Positions 1-10,648 of a stretch of DNA of 64,000 nucleotides are shown piece after piece (within the stretch, counting starts at the first letter, position 1; each line of letters opens with the position of its first letter). The stretch is taken from assembly GCF_947242115.1 (NCBI RefSeq), contig NC_074721.1:6250501-6314500 (forward strand), given 5' to 3'. The notes beneath the pieces were generated by a model. It was given only the letters and a program-made list of their open reading frames with translations. It had not been told where the DNA came from and did no database searches. Source of the DNA: Biomphalaria glabrata. Taxonomy: Eukaryota > Mollusca > Gastropoda > Planorbidae. The translations under genes and the position numbers were made by a program.

Positions 1-83
1 GAAAACACGATTACCCTTCCTCGAAAGTCGTCCTCATTTATAGAGCTAAAAATGAACATATTATCTTTCAAGAGATTTTGGAC

Positions 84-306
84 ATTTGAAACAGGGCTAC
101 ATTAAAACACATTAGAGTTTCTAACAATAGATATCGTTCATAGTAAAGATTGCTCCATTTTAAACAGGGCTAGCTACATTAAAACACATAGAGTCGCTAA
201 CAATAGATATCGTTCATAGTAAAGATAGCCCCATTTTAAACAGGGCTAGCTACATTAAAACACATAGAGTTGCTAACAATAGATATCGTTCATAGTAAAG
301 ATTGCT
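84..306. repeat. 76-bp tandem repeat, three units
   Basis: Three direct repeats of about 73-76 bp, each starting near CAGGGCTA (positions 92, 165, 241) and running through a shared GATATCGTTCATAGTAAAGA segment. The units differ by a few bases. They lie just upstream of the receptor relic at 454 but match nothing upstream of the intact receptor at 16362, so a promoter role is not supported. Bases 307-453 hold no recognisable gene. Confidence 0.8.
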
Positions 307-453
307 GTGAGCCTAACAGTTATCTGTACATTGTCGAAGTTGAAAGCCAAGACAATTTAACGTAGAACACTGAAGGAAGTGTCAGTCTATGTTCTCGGTG
401 TCTATATGTCTGGTGTCCAGTTAACAATAAAGACAATAAAATTCTGATTAAGT

Positions 454-872
454 CGTTATATGTTAAAAGAACAAAGAGAACTCATAAATTGGCAGGATGC
501 TGCCAAATACTGTGTAAAAAAATCTAAGTTAATAACATTTGAGACAATTCAAGATTTTAAAATTCTGCAGTCAAACATAAAGAATTTAATTAATTACTTT
601 AAAAAAATAATTAGAAATTTTAAAAAAATCTATTTTATTTTACGTTGGCTTAAAGACTTTAAATGCTGGGAACAATAAACAATTATTGTGGATTAATAAC
701 AGACCAGTGGATTCGTTCATGTACTTCAAAGTTAAAAATTTGAGCAAATCACTAGAAACTAGAAAGGCCATCTGCAAATACAATTGAAACATATCCTAAT
801 CTAAATAAAAATGTTATCTTTGAATCTGGATCAATTGCATCTATTTCTAAAATGTGAGAAAAATCCGTGTGA
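454..872 (+). pseudogene. GRL101-like receptor relic (C-type lectin-like region)
   Basis: This fragment translates to a degraded copy of the lectin-like domain of the intact receptor at 16362-19955. It shows EQRELINWQDAAKYC, then, after a frame change near 640, LLWINNRPVDSFMYFKV, then a short match to the segment that follows the domain. The counterpart in the intact gene is roughly residues 218-390. It has no start, signal peptide, LDLa modules, leucine-rich repeats or helices, and it stops several times. Similarity begins abruptly near 454 and ends near 872. It is a dead fourth member of the local receptor cluster. It is not the missing 5' part of the copy at 1856, because the two overlap in the region of the protein they cover. 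Confidence 0.85.
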
Positions 873-924
873 AGAAACAAGTCTCTTTAAGTATAAAATA
901 TAAAATTGTGAAGCATTTCAACAT

Positions 925-1860
925 AACATATATACAAGGCTTTGGATAACATTATATACAGAACAACTAGATGACTTCCTTCTTCTTGTTGACAACAAAC
1001 TCGTGACTTGCCGCAAGTCCCCTAACTCCAGAGTACCAAACACTTGACCGTGTGTCACGGTTGACCACACATAGTACCCGTGTCACCACAATCCTCCCAG
1101 GGCAGAGAATAAATTTTTGATCGTATCAAAATTTCATGAACCCAATAGTTTGGGTGTACATTGATAATATTTTACATCGACAAGAAAAAACAATGACATG
1201 TAATGCAATGGAATCTTCCTTTTTGAGAAAACTGATAATGCCTATGACGAATAATAACTCTTCAATCATGTGTTATTGAAAGGAACATTTCCAATTGAAC
1301 TATCGCAGAAAGATTTTCTTTTATATTATACAATTTATATAAAAAAAAATCCACGCATTTAATTTTTTCCTATGTAACGATAATCTTTTGCATGTCAACA
1401 TTGGAAGGTAAAAAATACCCAATTAGTTAATACTTTATGTTACATCAAATACATCTTCCGAATTAAGGGAATTTTTTACTTTGTGTTTCTAACATGCCAG
1501 TTCTTAAGTCGATATCTACGACTACAATCAATGCAATAAACAACAACAAAAATTATTAAATTATAGTACAAATTTCACATCTCTGAATGAAATGAAAAAA
1601 AAAATATCACCGAGCGTAATGTTAATTCAATCTTGACAAGACAGATTTTAAAGTTGTCTTACAAGGTATTTGTTAATTTTCTCATTAGCTGATAAATAGA
1701 AGCGGTCCCTAGACACATCTTGTCAACACGTCAGCTACAACGTTGCTTTGTCCCGGAATAGTTTGAACTGTAATACTGAAGTCTTGAATTCCTCTGGTTG
1801 GCTAGCTTATCTGTATTGATATAAGCTAGTGGGGCGTGATCTGTTAGTAAGATGAATGAT
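925..1860 (-). mobile_element. Ty3/gypsy-like retroelement fossil, incomplete
   Basis: The minus strand at about 1690-1860 encodes peptide typical of the RNase H region of a Ty3/gypsy polymerase (TDHAPLAYI, then SITVQTIPGQSNVVADVLTR). Further along the same strand, about 925-1092 reads like a long terminal repeat: a purine-rich stretch is followed by TGTGGTGACACGGGT. The order fits a remnant with most of its interior missing. It is broken and old-looking. About 1093-1690 shows nothing I can assign. The right edge meets the truncated receptor copy at 1856. The LTR assignment is weaker than the RNase H assignment. Confidence 0.6.
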
Positions 1861-4800
1861 GTGTCAAGTGGAGGATTATGATGACTCAAGTGTAAATGAA
1901 AATGTATTAAAACTCCAGGATTACATTTTGGAAAACAATAAAAATTCTTCAAAATTATTCATTATAAACATATTTAATAACTATCTTAAGATCTTTGATA
2001 AATTTCATTATTTTTTATTTAAATTTAAATTCATCGAGTATCTGATAATTGAATTATGTAATAGGAAAAACGACTGTAGATCTAGTCCTAATTCTAAATT
2101 TCTCCTAGTTGACAGTGAAGACGACTTACTGTATAACAATGAAATAAGTGTCAAGCTCTGTTTTCAATGCTTAAAAGGCTGGATTCTATTAGGCTATGAA
2201 AGTAGTGAATCTCCAATTTTTTCGTGTTATATGTTTGAGGAACAAAAAGAATTAATAAATTGGAAAGAAGCTGCCAACTTTTGTGTAAGAAAAAGTTCCA
2301 ATTTGATAACATTTGAAATAAGCTGGGATTTTGAGATGTTAACAACAACCTTAAGGGACTTAATTAATACTTATAAAAAAACTAATTTTCAATCAAATGA
2401 TTCATTGCTATTTTATGTGGGATTAAATAGTTTAAATTATGGATACAATGAAAGGTTATTTTGGATAAATAACCAGCCAGTGAATTCTTTTATGTACCTA
2501 AGAGTTACAAAAGTGATCAAATCACTACGAAAAAAACAAGTTAGCTGTTTCGCTTGGAATCAAGATGATGAGATGTTGACTATTCATTGCGAGGCTAAAA
2601 TATCTAGATTTCTTTTATGTGAGCAAAAATTTAAACAAGCAATATTGACAGTGAGCACTAATGAAACGCTAGTGAATACATTTCAAAATCAAAATATTAT
2701 TTTTATTAATCGTGACATTGCTTCCTTTTTTCGTTATGGCAATCCATATTATAAATTTCCAAAATTTGCTTGTGATCACTTGGGTTTATCATACAATTAT
2801 GTATGTGATGGTTTCATAGATTGCAGAAATGAAGAAGATGAAAAAGTTTGTACCTATTTATTTCAAGACTTAAAGGACTGCATTCAGAGTGAGAAGTTTC
2901 TTTGTCGGGAGCCTAACATGTATGGATTTAAATGTATTTCTAAAAGTCAAGTGTGTAATATGATTGAAGATTGTCCTGATGGAAGTGATGAGTCAAACTG
3001 TAATGATTGTACTCTGACTCAGTGCTCACCAGATGTTTGTATACCTGACCATTGGTCGCTGAATTGTTCCACGGCATGAATGAAATTAATGAAGGTATAA
3101 GTGAAATAACTACTAACGTTTCTGGGTCTTTATTACAAAACTTGTTAGATGTTATAACTATATGTGATTTCACTTATATTAAAAGCAAGGAAAAAACTAA
3201 CAGACTTGTGAAATATAACCAAGTTTGGTCTCCAAAGTGTCTTTACATCAAAGATAGAAAGGGTTCTCAAATTGGTTGTTCTGATTTGTTTCATTTGTAT
3301 AATTGCATACATTTTAAATGTCCTAATGGTTTCTCCAAGTGTTCGAATTCTTATTGTATTCCAGATATTTATATACATGATAAGTTCATGGATTGCCCTC
3401 ATGGGGAAGATGAACAAAAAAATATGCCTGTAAATAAACTTTACTTCAAATGTTATCATGGATTCAGGAATATTCATCCCATTTATATATGCGATGGAAA
3501 GGCCAACTGTCCAAGAGGTGAGGACGAACTAAACTGCATAGATATGTGTCCATCCAATTTTATTTGTATAGATGGAACGGCCACTGTGAATCAGACAGTC
3601 ACTGTACTTAATTATACTTTCTTTTCTCCAAACACAACATATCTCAATATTTCTGGCATTGATGTGTTTCAAAATGATAATTTTATAAACATCTTTAATT
3701 TAAGAAAACTTTTAGTGTTGATAGCTTCTAGATGTCATATTAACGATAATACTAAAAGTAATGCTCAAAGTACTTTAGTTTATCATTTAGATATCAGCTA
3801 CAATGATCTTTCTAGGTTTAAATTTAACGATTTTATTTCTCAATTTTCCAATCTTGATTTTTTAAATGTTTCGCACAATGACCATCTTAGTGTCATACCA
3901 AACTACTATTTTCTACGGTTTCAAAATCTTATCTCATTGGATCTTTCATTCACAAGAATTAAGAGAATAAGTTTGAATTTTAATGACAAAATAAGATTTC
4001 TTAATCTTTCAGTTACAAACGTACAGAATGTGGTTTTCTCTCAATATGCTGAATACCAAATAGTTGACTTAAGAAATACTCTGCTTTCTGACTTCATCAA
4101 AGAAAAGTTTTTCAACAAAATTACAATAACGGGTAAAGTGTTAGCAGACTACAAACTTTGTTGTTCATATTTCAGAGGAGAAAAACTTCCAGCACATCAA
4201 TGTGAAGCAGAAGAACAACCTTTATCAACTTGTGAAGATCTAATTGGAGATTCTTTAAAACGAGTCTTGCTCTGGATTGTTGCAATATGTGCAGTTTTTG
4301 GAAATATGATCGCTTTGGGCTACCGTATTTTATTTGAACGGGCAACACTTCATCAGACATATGTATTATTTGTTACATGTCTTGGTGTTTCTGATCTTAT
4401 GATGGGTATTTACCTTGTCATTATTGCCTCTGTAGATGTAGTTTATAGAGATGTTTATATTGTACATGAAATGTCTTGGAAACAAAGTACACTGTGTCAG
4501 ATAGCCGGAACTTTGGCAACAATGTCCAGTGAAACGTCCACTTTTTTCATTCTGTTTATAACTCTGGAAAGATTTCTGACCATTAGATTTCCTTTTGGTG
4601 AGCACAAAATCTCCAAATCGGGTAAATATGTTTTAATATCTTTAGCTTGGTGTTTTGGATTGTTCCTGTCAGTGGTTCCAATCTTATTCCGAGATATGTC
4701 TTTATATTCAAATAATGGAATGTGTCTCGGATTTCCTTTAAGAAAGTCCAGTGGTACTGCCTGGATATATTCAGTGACCATTTTTCTTTTCTTTAACTCT

Positions 4801-5151
4801 ATTTTATTCGTTGTTATCGCCATTGGTCAGTTTTTAATTTTCATAACAATATCTCAACATAGTTCTAAGTTTAAAACCAAAAGTCAGGCTTTAGCTAGAC
4901 GAGCAGATAACATTACATTGGCTCTTAAACTGTCAGTAGTGGTGCTGTCCAATTTTATCTGCTGGTTTCCGGTTTGTGTCCTAGCAATAAGGACAGTTTT
5001 CAGTGACTATGAGATCACCCTTGAGACTTACGCCTGGATAATAGTTTTAGTTCTTCCTTTCAACTCAGCCTTAAACCCAGTTTTGTATACTTTACCACGT
5101 ATTTCTAAATCTTGGACGGACTTTAAACGTAGACAGTCTACGCGAGTATGA
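1856..5151 (+). pseudogene. GRL101-like receptor, 5'-truncated and frameshifted copy
   Basis: This is a close paralogue of the receptor at 16362-19955 in two reading frames. 1856-3079 encodes part of the N-terminal region, the C-type lectin-like domain and two LDLa modules. 3052-5151 encodes two more LDLa modules, leucine-rich repeats, the Cys-rich hinge (KLCCSYF), seven helices with ERF after helix 3, and NPVLYTL in helix 7. Compared with the intact copy, 16 bases after CCACGGCA are replaced by TGA, a net loss of 13 bases that ends the first frame at 3077-3079. The first ~97 residues, including the signal peptide, are absent: similarity starts at VEDYDDSS, directly against a retroelement fossil. 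The second frame is otherwise clean for 699 codons, so inactivation looks recent. A short soluble lectin/LDLa product is conceivable but would lack a signal peptide. Confidence 0.85.
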
Positions 5152-5203
5152 AAATCTTAAAACTTTTATTATCACGTTAATGCATTAAACCAAAATCAAT
5201 AGT

Positions 5204-5209
5204 AATAAA
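5204..5209 (+). terminator. Polyadenylation signal of the truncated receptor copy
   Basis: AATAAA lies 52 bases after the stop codon. The same hexamer and its surroundings occur after the intact copy (19999-20004), so the 3' end was duplicated with the gene. Confidence 0.6.
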
Positions 5210-5264
5210 CAATGATTAAGCTGTATTTTTAACTAAATATTTTTTAAAAAAGTTAAGTATTGAA

Positions 5265-5514
5265 GCCATTGCGATCTATATGGTAAAATTGTTAAAGGTC
5301 ATCTGTCTCTTGGTTTGACGTTTAACGAGTTTGTCATGTGGATAACCCAACGACCACCGCTTATAATTTTCCCAACTCATGTCATTTCCCATTAGAAATG
5401 AATGGACTCTTTAGCGTTCTAAAAAAAAGTCTAAAATTCAAAATATCAGTCTTCATTGTTTTAAGCTCGAAAACACATGGTTTAGAAGCCAAGCGCTTTA
5501 CTGCCCGGCCACCA
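5265..5514 (-). mobile_element. SINE-B copy (tRNA-derived SINE), degraded
   Basis: Read on the minus strand it starts with a tRNA-like head (GGTAAAGCGCTTGG-type, here with changes) and continues through the family body to the CAGATGACCTTTAACA end. It lies only in duplication unit A; unit B has unrelated sequence at the matching place (about 20040-20215). Confidence 0.7.
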
Positions 5515-6048
5515 TAGTAAAAAATACATATTTTATACATCTATATTTATTTTAATATCTTTTAAAAACAATCTGAAAATGTGTCTTTGCGCATTCAATT
5601 TTCAACATTTCTAATACCATTGTAAACATATATTCTTTAAAACTGCATGTATTTATTAAAATGTTTCTTCTGTATAAATTTTCTTTCTAGATGTCTTTGA
5701 GGTAAAAATAAAAAACAGACATTGTATTCCTTTTTTTTTTTTTTTGGTTTTTGTAAGAATTTGTTTGAAATGTAGATGCCCCATGAGGGAAGAAATGTAG
5801 GACTGTAGATATTCTTTAGACTTTTAAAATAAATAATTTTATAGCAGTATACAGAGTGTGTGCCTATTTCTATTGTGGGATATTTTACATTAAAAAAAAT
5901 ATTGGGTAAAATTTGTCAGCGTCCATTTTTCATTAAAGACTTATATTTAAATAACTACACTTAAAATGTTATCCTCGATTATTTTAAAATGAATTACAAT
6001 TTATTGTGCTATTCAAAATAGTTCTATAAATATACATTTATGCATCGG

Positions 6049-6118
<70 letters not shown>
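6049..6118. repeat. (TA)n microsatellite grown from a LINE tail
   Basis: About 70 bases of TA directly abut the 3' end of a minus-strand RTE-1 fragment (…GGAGCCATATATA). Other RTE-1 ends at 7434 and 39756 have the same GCCATATATA end with only a few TA steps, so this array looks like an expanded LINE tail. Confidence 0.9.
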
Positions 6119-6122
<4 letters not shown>

Positions 6123-6482
6123 TCCTTTTTGTCAGGGAAGGCAATAGTTTATGTTTGGTCTTAAAACTGGCAGAATCTGGTGTGTCTAATTAAGCCAATT
6201 CTAGAGCGGCACAATTTGCATGTGTATGCATCTGATTAAAGACTAGCCGACAGAGCAGCTTTCTTTTTTTCCTTCTTGATTAAGGTCGCTTCGTTTCTTT
6301 TGTTCTCAGCGAGGATCATCTCAGCACGCACACTTCGGTCTTTGCCTATTTCTTCCAACATACTCTCGTTGATGTCTGTGTCTCTCATGTCTCGCTTGCG
6401 GACATCTCTATTGGTTAGTCTGTGGCGGCCCTTGGGTCTGACTTCCTCCACAAGCTCAGTATATAAAATATATTTCGGAATA
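6119..6482 (-). mobile_element. RTE-1 LINE, 5'-truncated 3' end
   Basis: Minus-strand match to the last ~360 bases of the full RTE-1 at 7434-11456. The reading frame at 6236-6451 gives VRPKGRHRLTNRDVRKRDMRDT and KKEKKKAALSASL, parallel to VRPKGRPRLTYRDVCKRDMR and REKKKAALSASP in the intact element. It has small indels and no complete zinc-finger tail. It is absent from duplication unit B. Confidence 0.9.
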
Positions 6483-6613
6483 TTTATATAAAAGAGAAAA
6501 AAAATATAGGCGTTTTGCCCTATTAGTGGAAATGTCGACTTGGAACGTTTTAAAGATTTGAAAACTTGTCACAATTGTAAATAAAAACTTTGGTTTTAAA
6601 TTTCTAAATTTCG

Positions 6614-6806
6614 TGAAAACTTCTGTTGTTTGTTTTACATGTTTCGGATGTTCCTTCAGAGATGAAGATAGTTTACTTCCTAGTCCATACCTCCCGCAGG
6701 ACGACTCGGGATGGGAGCGGGCAGGGTTTGAACCCTGGACCATCGATAAATTTGAACGACAGTCCAGCGCGCAAACCGCACGACCAGACAGCCATCTTCT
6801 GGGCGA
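6614..6806 (-). mobile_element. SINE-A copy (tRNA-derived)
   Basis: On the minus strand a tRNA-like head (box A region GGTCGTGCGGTTTGCGCGC, box B GGTTCAAACCC) is followed by a conserved body ending GAACATCCGAAACATGTAAA. Unit B of the duplication has the uninterrupted target near 21165, so this copy arrived after the duplication. Confidence 0.8.
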
Positions 6807-7480
6807 GAAAAAACACCTTCTAGGTTGACACTTATCTTTAAAACGGTTCTAACGATTTTGTTAGAAAGCTGTAGATAGCTGGCTAAAGAATTTTTAGCTC
6901 ATTGGCCACATTAGAAAAACTCTAGTTGACCGTTATATTTTGCAAAGTAAAAAAAATATTAAATTTGTCTGGAGAACGAAAAATTTTTCTCCTGAAGATA
7001 TTGTACCTTCATTTATGCAACATGAATGTATGTTCATGAAAATTTTTCCCAGCGTCTCTTAAGTCTGGATCTAAAGGCCTAGCATTAGAATATTATAAAG
7101 TGTATTACAGTGATGAGCAAACTACCACCCGCAATCCAAGTCCGGCCAGCAGAAAGGTTTAATCCCCCCCCCCCGCCACAATAGGGCGAGATAAAAAATG
7201 CTCCATTGTTTTTTTTTTATCTAACATTTTTTGGTTATTTATACAGAAAAAATATATCTAGAACTTGTATAAAGAAATTATTGTATTTTCAAAAAAAAAG
7301 GATCTTTAAGGTTTTTCTTGTGTTCTTTAATGACTGCAACGGTAATTTCCGCCCTCGTCCATATAAATATATACACTCGAACTCGAGCTGCAAAAACACA
7401 GTATTCAACCGAAAAAGGTTCGCTCGCCTGGTATATATGGCTCCTTTTGTCTCGAAAGGCAATGGATGCGCCCAAGTGAG

Positions 7481-10400
7481 TCACTGGTTTTGGCTTAATC
7501 TTGAGACGGGGCAGAATCTGGTGTGGCTAATCAAGCCAATTCTAGAACGGCAGACTTTGCCACAATTCGTACATTTGTATGCCTCTGATTTAGGGCTAGC
7601 AGACAGGGCAGCTTTCTTTTTTTCCCTCTTGATTAAAGCCGCTTCAATTCTTTTGTTCTCAGCTAGGGTTGTCCCAGCACGCACAGTCTGTCTCCGGTCT
7701 TTGGCTATGTTTTCCCACATACTTTCACTGATGCCTGAGGCTCTCATGTCTCGCTTGCAGACATCTCTATATGTTAGTCTTGGGCGGCCCTTGGGTCTGA
7801 CTCCTTCCACAAGCTCAGCATATAAGATATCTTTCGGGATTCTACCATCTGGCATGCGGGTGACATGTCCGAGCCACCGTATTCTCCTTTGTGTCAGGAG
7901 AGCATACATGCTGTTCATATTGGCCAGTCTCAAAACTTCCTGATTGGAGACATGGTCCCTCCAAGAGATGCCCATTATGCGTCTCAGGCAGCGCAAGTGG
8001 AAACTATTCAATCTGTGCTCTTGGTACATGTATGTTGACCAGCTTTCACTGCCATAAAGGAGAGTGCTCACAACACAGGCGTTGTAGACTAGGATTTTGG
8101 TCGCTGTGGTCAATTTACCATTTTCCCAGACGCGCTTGGAGAGTTTTGCCAATGCTGTGGTAGCTTTTCCTATCCTTTTTGTCAGTTCGATGTCTAAGTC
8201 TAGGTTACTGACAATTGTTGAACCCAAGTAGGTAAATTCCTGCACCACTGAAAGGGTGTGGTTCCCAATTTGTATTATAGGTATTTCTGCAACGTCTTGT
8301 GCCAGGATTTCGGTCTTAGAGAGACTTATAGTAAGGCTAAACTCTTGACAAGCAGCTGCTAAGGCGTTCACTAGCTTCTGTAGACCTCCTTGTGAGTGAG
8401 TTACGAGTGCCGCGTCATCGGCAAACAGCAGCTCCCTTATCAAGATACGACGCCTTTTCGTTTTGGCTTTAAGACGTGCCAGGTTAAAGAGCCTTCCATC
8501 GGATCTGCTATGGATGTATATTCCGTCTTCCAGGGATTTAAAAGCACTGGATAGTACGACTGAGAAGAAGATGCCAAAAAGTGTAGGGGCCAGTACACAT
8601 CCTTGTTTTACACCGCTCTTAATGGAGAATGGCCTGGAGGAAGAACTTTCAAACTGAACGGTGCCCTGCATATTTTCGTGAAAAGCGGACACTAGTTTTC
8701 TTAACTTATTTGGACAGCCGATTCTCTCTAGTACAGCAAACAGACCGCTTCTGGTAACAAGGTCAAAGGCCTTGGTCAAATCAATAAAAGCTATGAAGAG
8801 GGGCTGCTTTTGTTCTCTGCTCTTCTCCTGTAGCTGCCGCAGAGAGAAAATCATATCTGTTGTAGATCTTCCTGCCCTAAAGCCACACTGCGACTCTGGA
8901 TAAACACGATCTGCCAGGATCTGTAATCGCTTTAGTAACACTCTAGCAAAAGCCTTTCCGACTATGCTAAGCAGTGAGATGCCTCTGTAATTGTTACAAT
9001 CAGAGCGGTCGCCTTTATTTTTATAAATTGTAACAATGTTGGAGTCTTTCAATTCCTGGGGGACCATTCCTTGTTCCCAGCACAAGCTTAGCAGTTCATG
9101 GAGTGGTTTGATTAGGGCATGTTTTCCAGCCTGAATTACTTCAGCAGGAATGCCATCTCCTCCGGGTGTTTTCCCATGTGCAAGCATGTCAATGGCAATG
9201 CTCAGCTCCTTTACTGAGGGCGTTTCGTCTAATTCCGTCAAAACTGGAAGTGATGGGAAGTTGGAAACAGCATTTGGTGAGATGGCGTTTTCAATCTGGT
9301 AGAGTTCTGCATAGTGTTCTACCCATCGTTCCATTTGCAGCGCACGATCGCTGATGATTGAGCCATCTTTTGACTTGAGTGGAGCACACTTGCTGGTGTG
9401 AGGTCCAAAGGCTTTTCTCATGCCCTCATATAGTCCTCTTATGTTACCACAATCGGCACAAGATTGAATATCTTCGCATAGCTCCTGCCAGTATTTGTCA
9501 GCACATTGTCTCGCTACTCTTTGGGCATTTTTACGTGCAGCTCTGAGCCTTTTTAAGTTGCTTGGGGTGGGATCCTTCTTGTAGATTAGCATGGCTGCTC
9601 TCTTGTTCGTAGTGGCAGTTTCCATTTCTGGTAGACTAGCTTCAAACCAGTCTTCGCTTTTCTTGGTTTTGTTTCCAAAGACCAGTGATGATGTTTGGTA
9701 GATTGTATCACGCATAAACGTCCAGCTTTTTTCTACCTCAGTCACAGAGAAGTTTTTAAAAGCTTCCTCTAATTTGTTCTCAAATTCGGTGCAAAGATCA
9801 GGGTTTTTTGTGCTAGTAGTATTCAGGCGTGATTTTCTTTTTCCCTGTGAAGTGTGGATCTTAGTTGGCAGCAGTCTTGTCCGGCATGACACTAAAGTAT
9901 GATCAGTATCAATATCCGCGCTTTGGTAGCTACGTGTCAGCAGTATATTTCCAATGTCCTTTTTTCGTGTCAGTATCATATCCAGCTGGTGCCAGTGCCC
10001 AGACCTAGGGTGCCTCCATGAGACACAGTGCTGTGGTTTTGTTCTGAAGTATGTGTTGGTAATGCAGAGCTTATAGTATGTGCAGAATTCAAGCAGTCTT
10101 TGTCCGTTCTCATTCATCTTTCCGATTCCAAAAAGCCCAAGACAGTCTGGCCAGGTAGTGTGATCTGATCCTACTCTGGCATTGAAGTCACCTAGAAGGA
10201 TCATATGTTCTTTTTGAGGAATGTTTGCAATGGCTTCTTTGAGGTCTTCATAGAACTTGTCTTTGTCCTCCTGAGGCGAGCATAGTGTGGGGGCATAGGC
10301 ACTAATTAGAGTGACTTTTCCAGATGCTGTCATCATACTTATGCTTAGTAGCCGTTCCGAGCCACCAACTGGAGGGACTATCATGGGAAGAAGACTGTTC

Positions 10401-10648
10401 TTGACAGCAAAGCCCACACCATGTATTCGAGTCTCATCCTGTGCTTTCCCTTTCCAAAAGAAAGTGTAGTCAGTCTCGCGGAGCATGCCGTTTTCGGCCA
10501 GTCGGGTTTCTTGCAGGGCTGCAATGTCGATATGTAGCCTTTTTAGCTCGTTGTTTATAACTGCCGTCTTCCTTGCATCGTAGATCTGCCTTAGATCATC
10601 AGTGAGACCAGGACACATTGTCCTGACATTCCAAGTGGCCAGTCGCAT
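7481..10648 (-). CDS. RTE-1 endonuclease / reverse transcriptase polyprotein
   Basis: 1055 residues, uninterrupted, starting MRLATWNVRTM at the usual start of an APE-type endonuclease. Residues ~1-250 are the endonuclease: NVRT, QETRL, GDFNARVG and DTDHTLVS carry the expected Asn, Glu, Asp/Asn and His. Residues ~470-800 are the reverse transcriptase, with NNYRGISLLS, FIDLTKAFD, SGVKQGCVLAP and the catalytic FADDAAL. The C-terminal part has RRIRWLGHVTRMPDGR and a terminal Cys/His cluster, CTNCGKVCRSRIGLISH then C, probably nucleic-acid binding. It would nick chromosomal DNA and copy its own RNA at the nick. Length is typical of one-ORF RTE-like LINEs. No second ORF is evident; a 102-codon frame in the leader (10820-11128) has no recognisable domain. 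Confidence 0.95.
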   Translation of the reverse strand: MRLATWNVRTMCPGLTDDLRQIYDARKTAVINNELKRLHIDIAALQETRLAENGMLRETDYTFFWKGKAQDETRIHGVGFAVKNSLLPMIVPPVGGSERLLSISMMTASGKVTLISAYAPTLCSPQEDKDKFYEDLKEAIANIPQKEHMILLGDFNARVGSDHTTWPDCLGLFGIGKMNENGQRLLEFCTYYKLCITNTYFRTKPQHCVSWRHPRSGHWHQLDMILTRKKDIGNILLTRSYQSADIDTDHTLVSCRTRLLPTKIHTSQGKRKSRLNTTSTKNPDLCTEFENKLEEAFKNFSVTEVEKSWTFMRDTIYQTSSLVFGNKTKKSEDWFEASLPEMETATTNKRAAMLIYKKDPTPSNLKRLRAARKNAQRVARQCADKYWQELCEDIQSCADCGNIRGLYEGMRKAFGPHTSKCAPLKSKDGSIISDRALQMERWVEHYAELYQIENAISPNAVSNFPSLPVLTELDETPSVKELSIAIDMLAHGKTPGGDGIPAEVIQAGKHALIKPLHELLSLCWEQGMVPQELKDSNIVTIYKNKGDRSDCNNYRGISLLSIVGKAFARVLLKRLQILADRVYPESQCGFRAGRSTTDMIFSLRQLQEKSREQKQPLFIAFIDLTKAFDLVTRSGLFAVLERIGCPNKLRKLVSAFHENMQGTVQFESSSSRPFSIKSGVKQGCVLAPTLFGIFFSVVLSSAFKSLEDGIYIHSRSDGRLFNLARLKAKTKRRRILIRELLFADDAALVTHSQGGLQKLVNALAAACQEFSLTISLSKTEILAQDVAEIPIIQIGNHTLSVVQEFTYLGSTIVSNLDLDIELTKRIGKATTALAKLSKRVWENGKLTTATKILVYNACVVSTLLYGSESWSTYMYQEHRLNSFHLRCLRRIMGISWRDHVSNQEVLRLANMNSMYALLTQRRIRWLGHVTRMPDGRIPKDILYAELVEGVRPKGRPRLTYRDVCKRDMRASGISESMWENIAKDRRQTVRAGTTLAENKRIEAALIKREKKKAALSASPKSEAYKCTNCGKVCRSRIGLISHTRFCPVSRLSQNQ

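Larger units (their letters stand above)
1860..7000 (+). repeat. Segmental duplication, unit A
   Basis: The receptor copy and about 2 kb of its 3' flank match unit B (16660-21400) in the same orientation. Shared non-coding landmarks include the stretch around 5530-5720 (unit B 20225-20400), 5985-6050 (20680-20970), 6840-6985 (21190-21370) and a GTCTGGAGAACGAAAA motif near 6966. Unit A carries insertions absent from B: SINE-B at 5265-5514, an RTE-1 piece at 6119-6482 and SINE-A at 6614-6806. No gene other than the receptor copy is visible in the flank. Confidence 0.8.

Noticed and set aside
3052-5151. Independent receptor gene starting at 3052
   Set aside because: The Met lies in out-of-frame sequence; alignment to the intact copy shows it is the second half of a frameshifted gene.
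7206-7943. 245-codon plus-strand frame
   Set aside because: Shadow of the RTE-1 ORF on the other strand and its flank; no domain.
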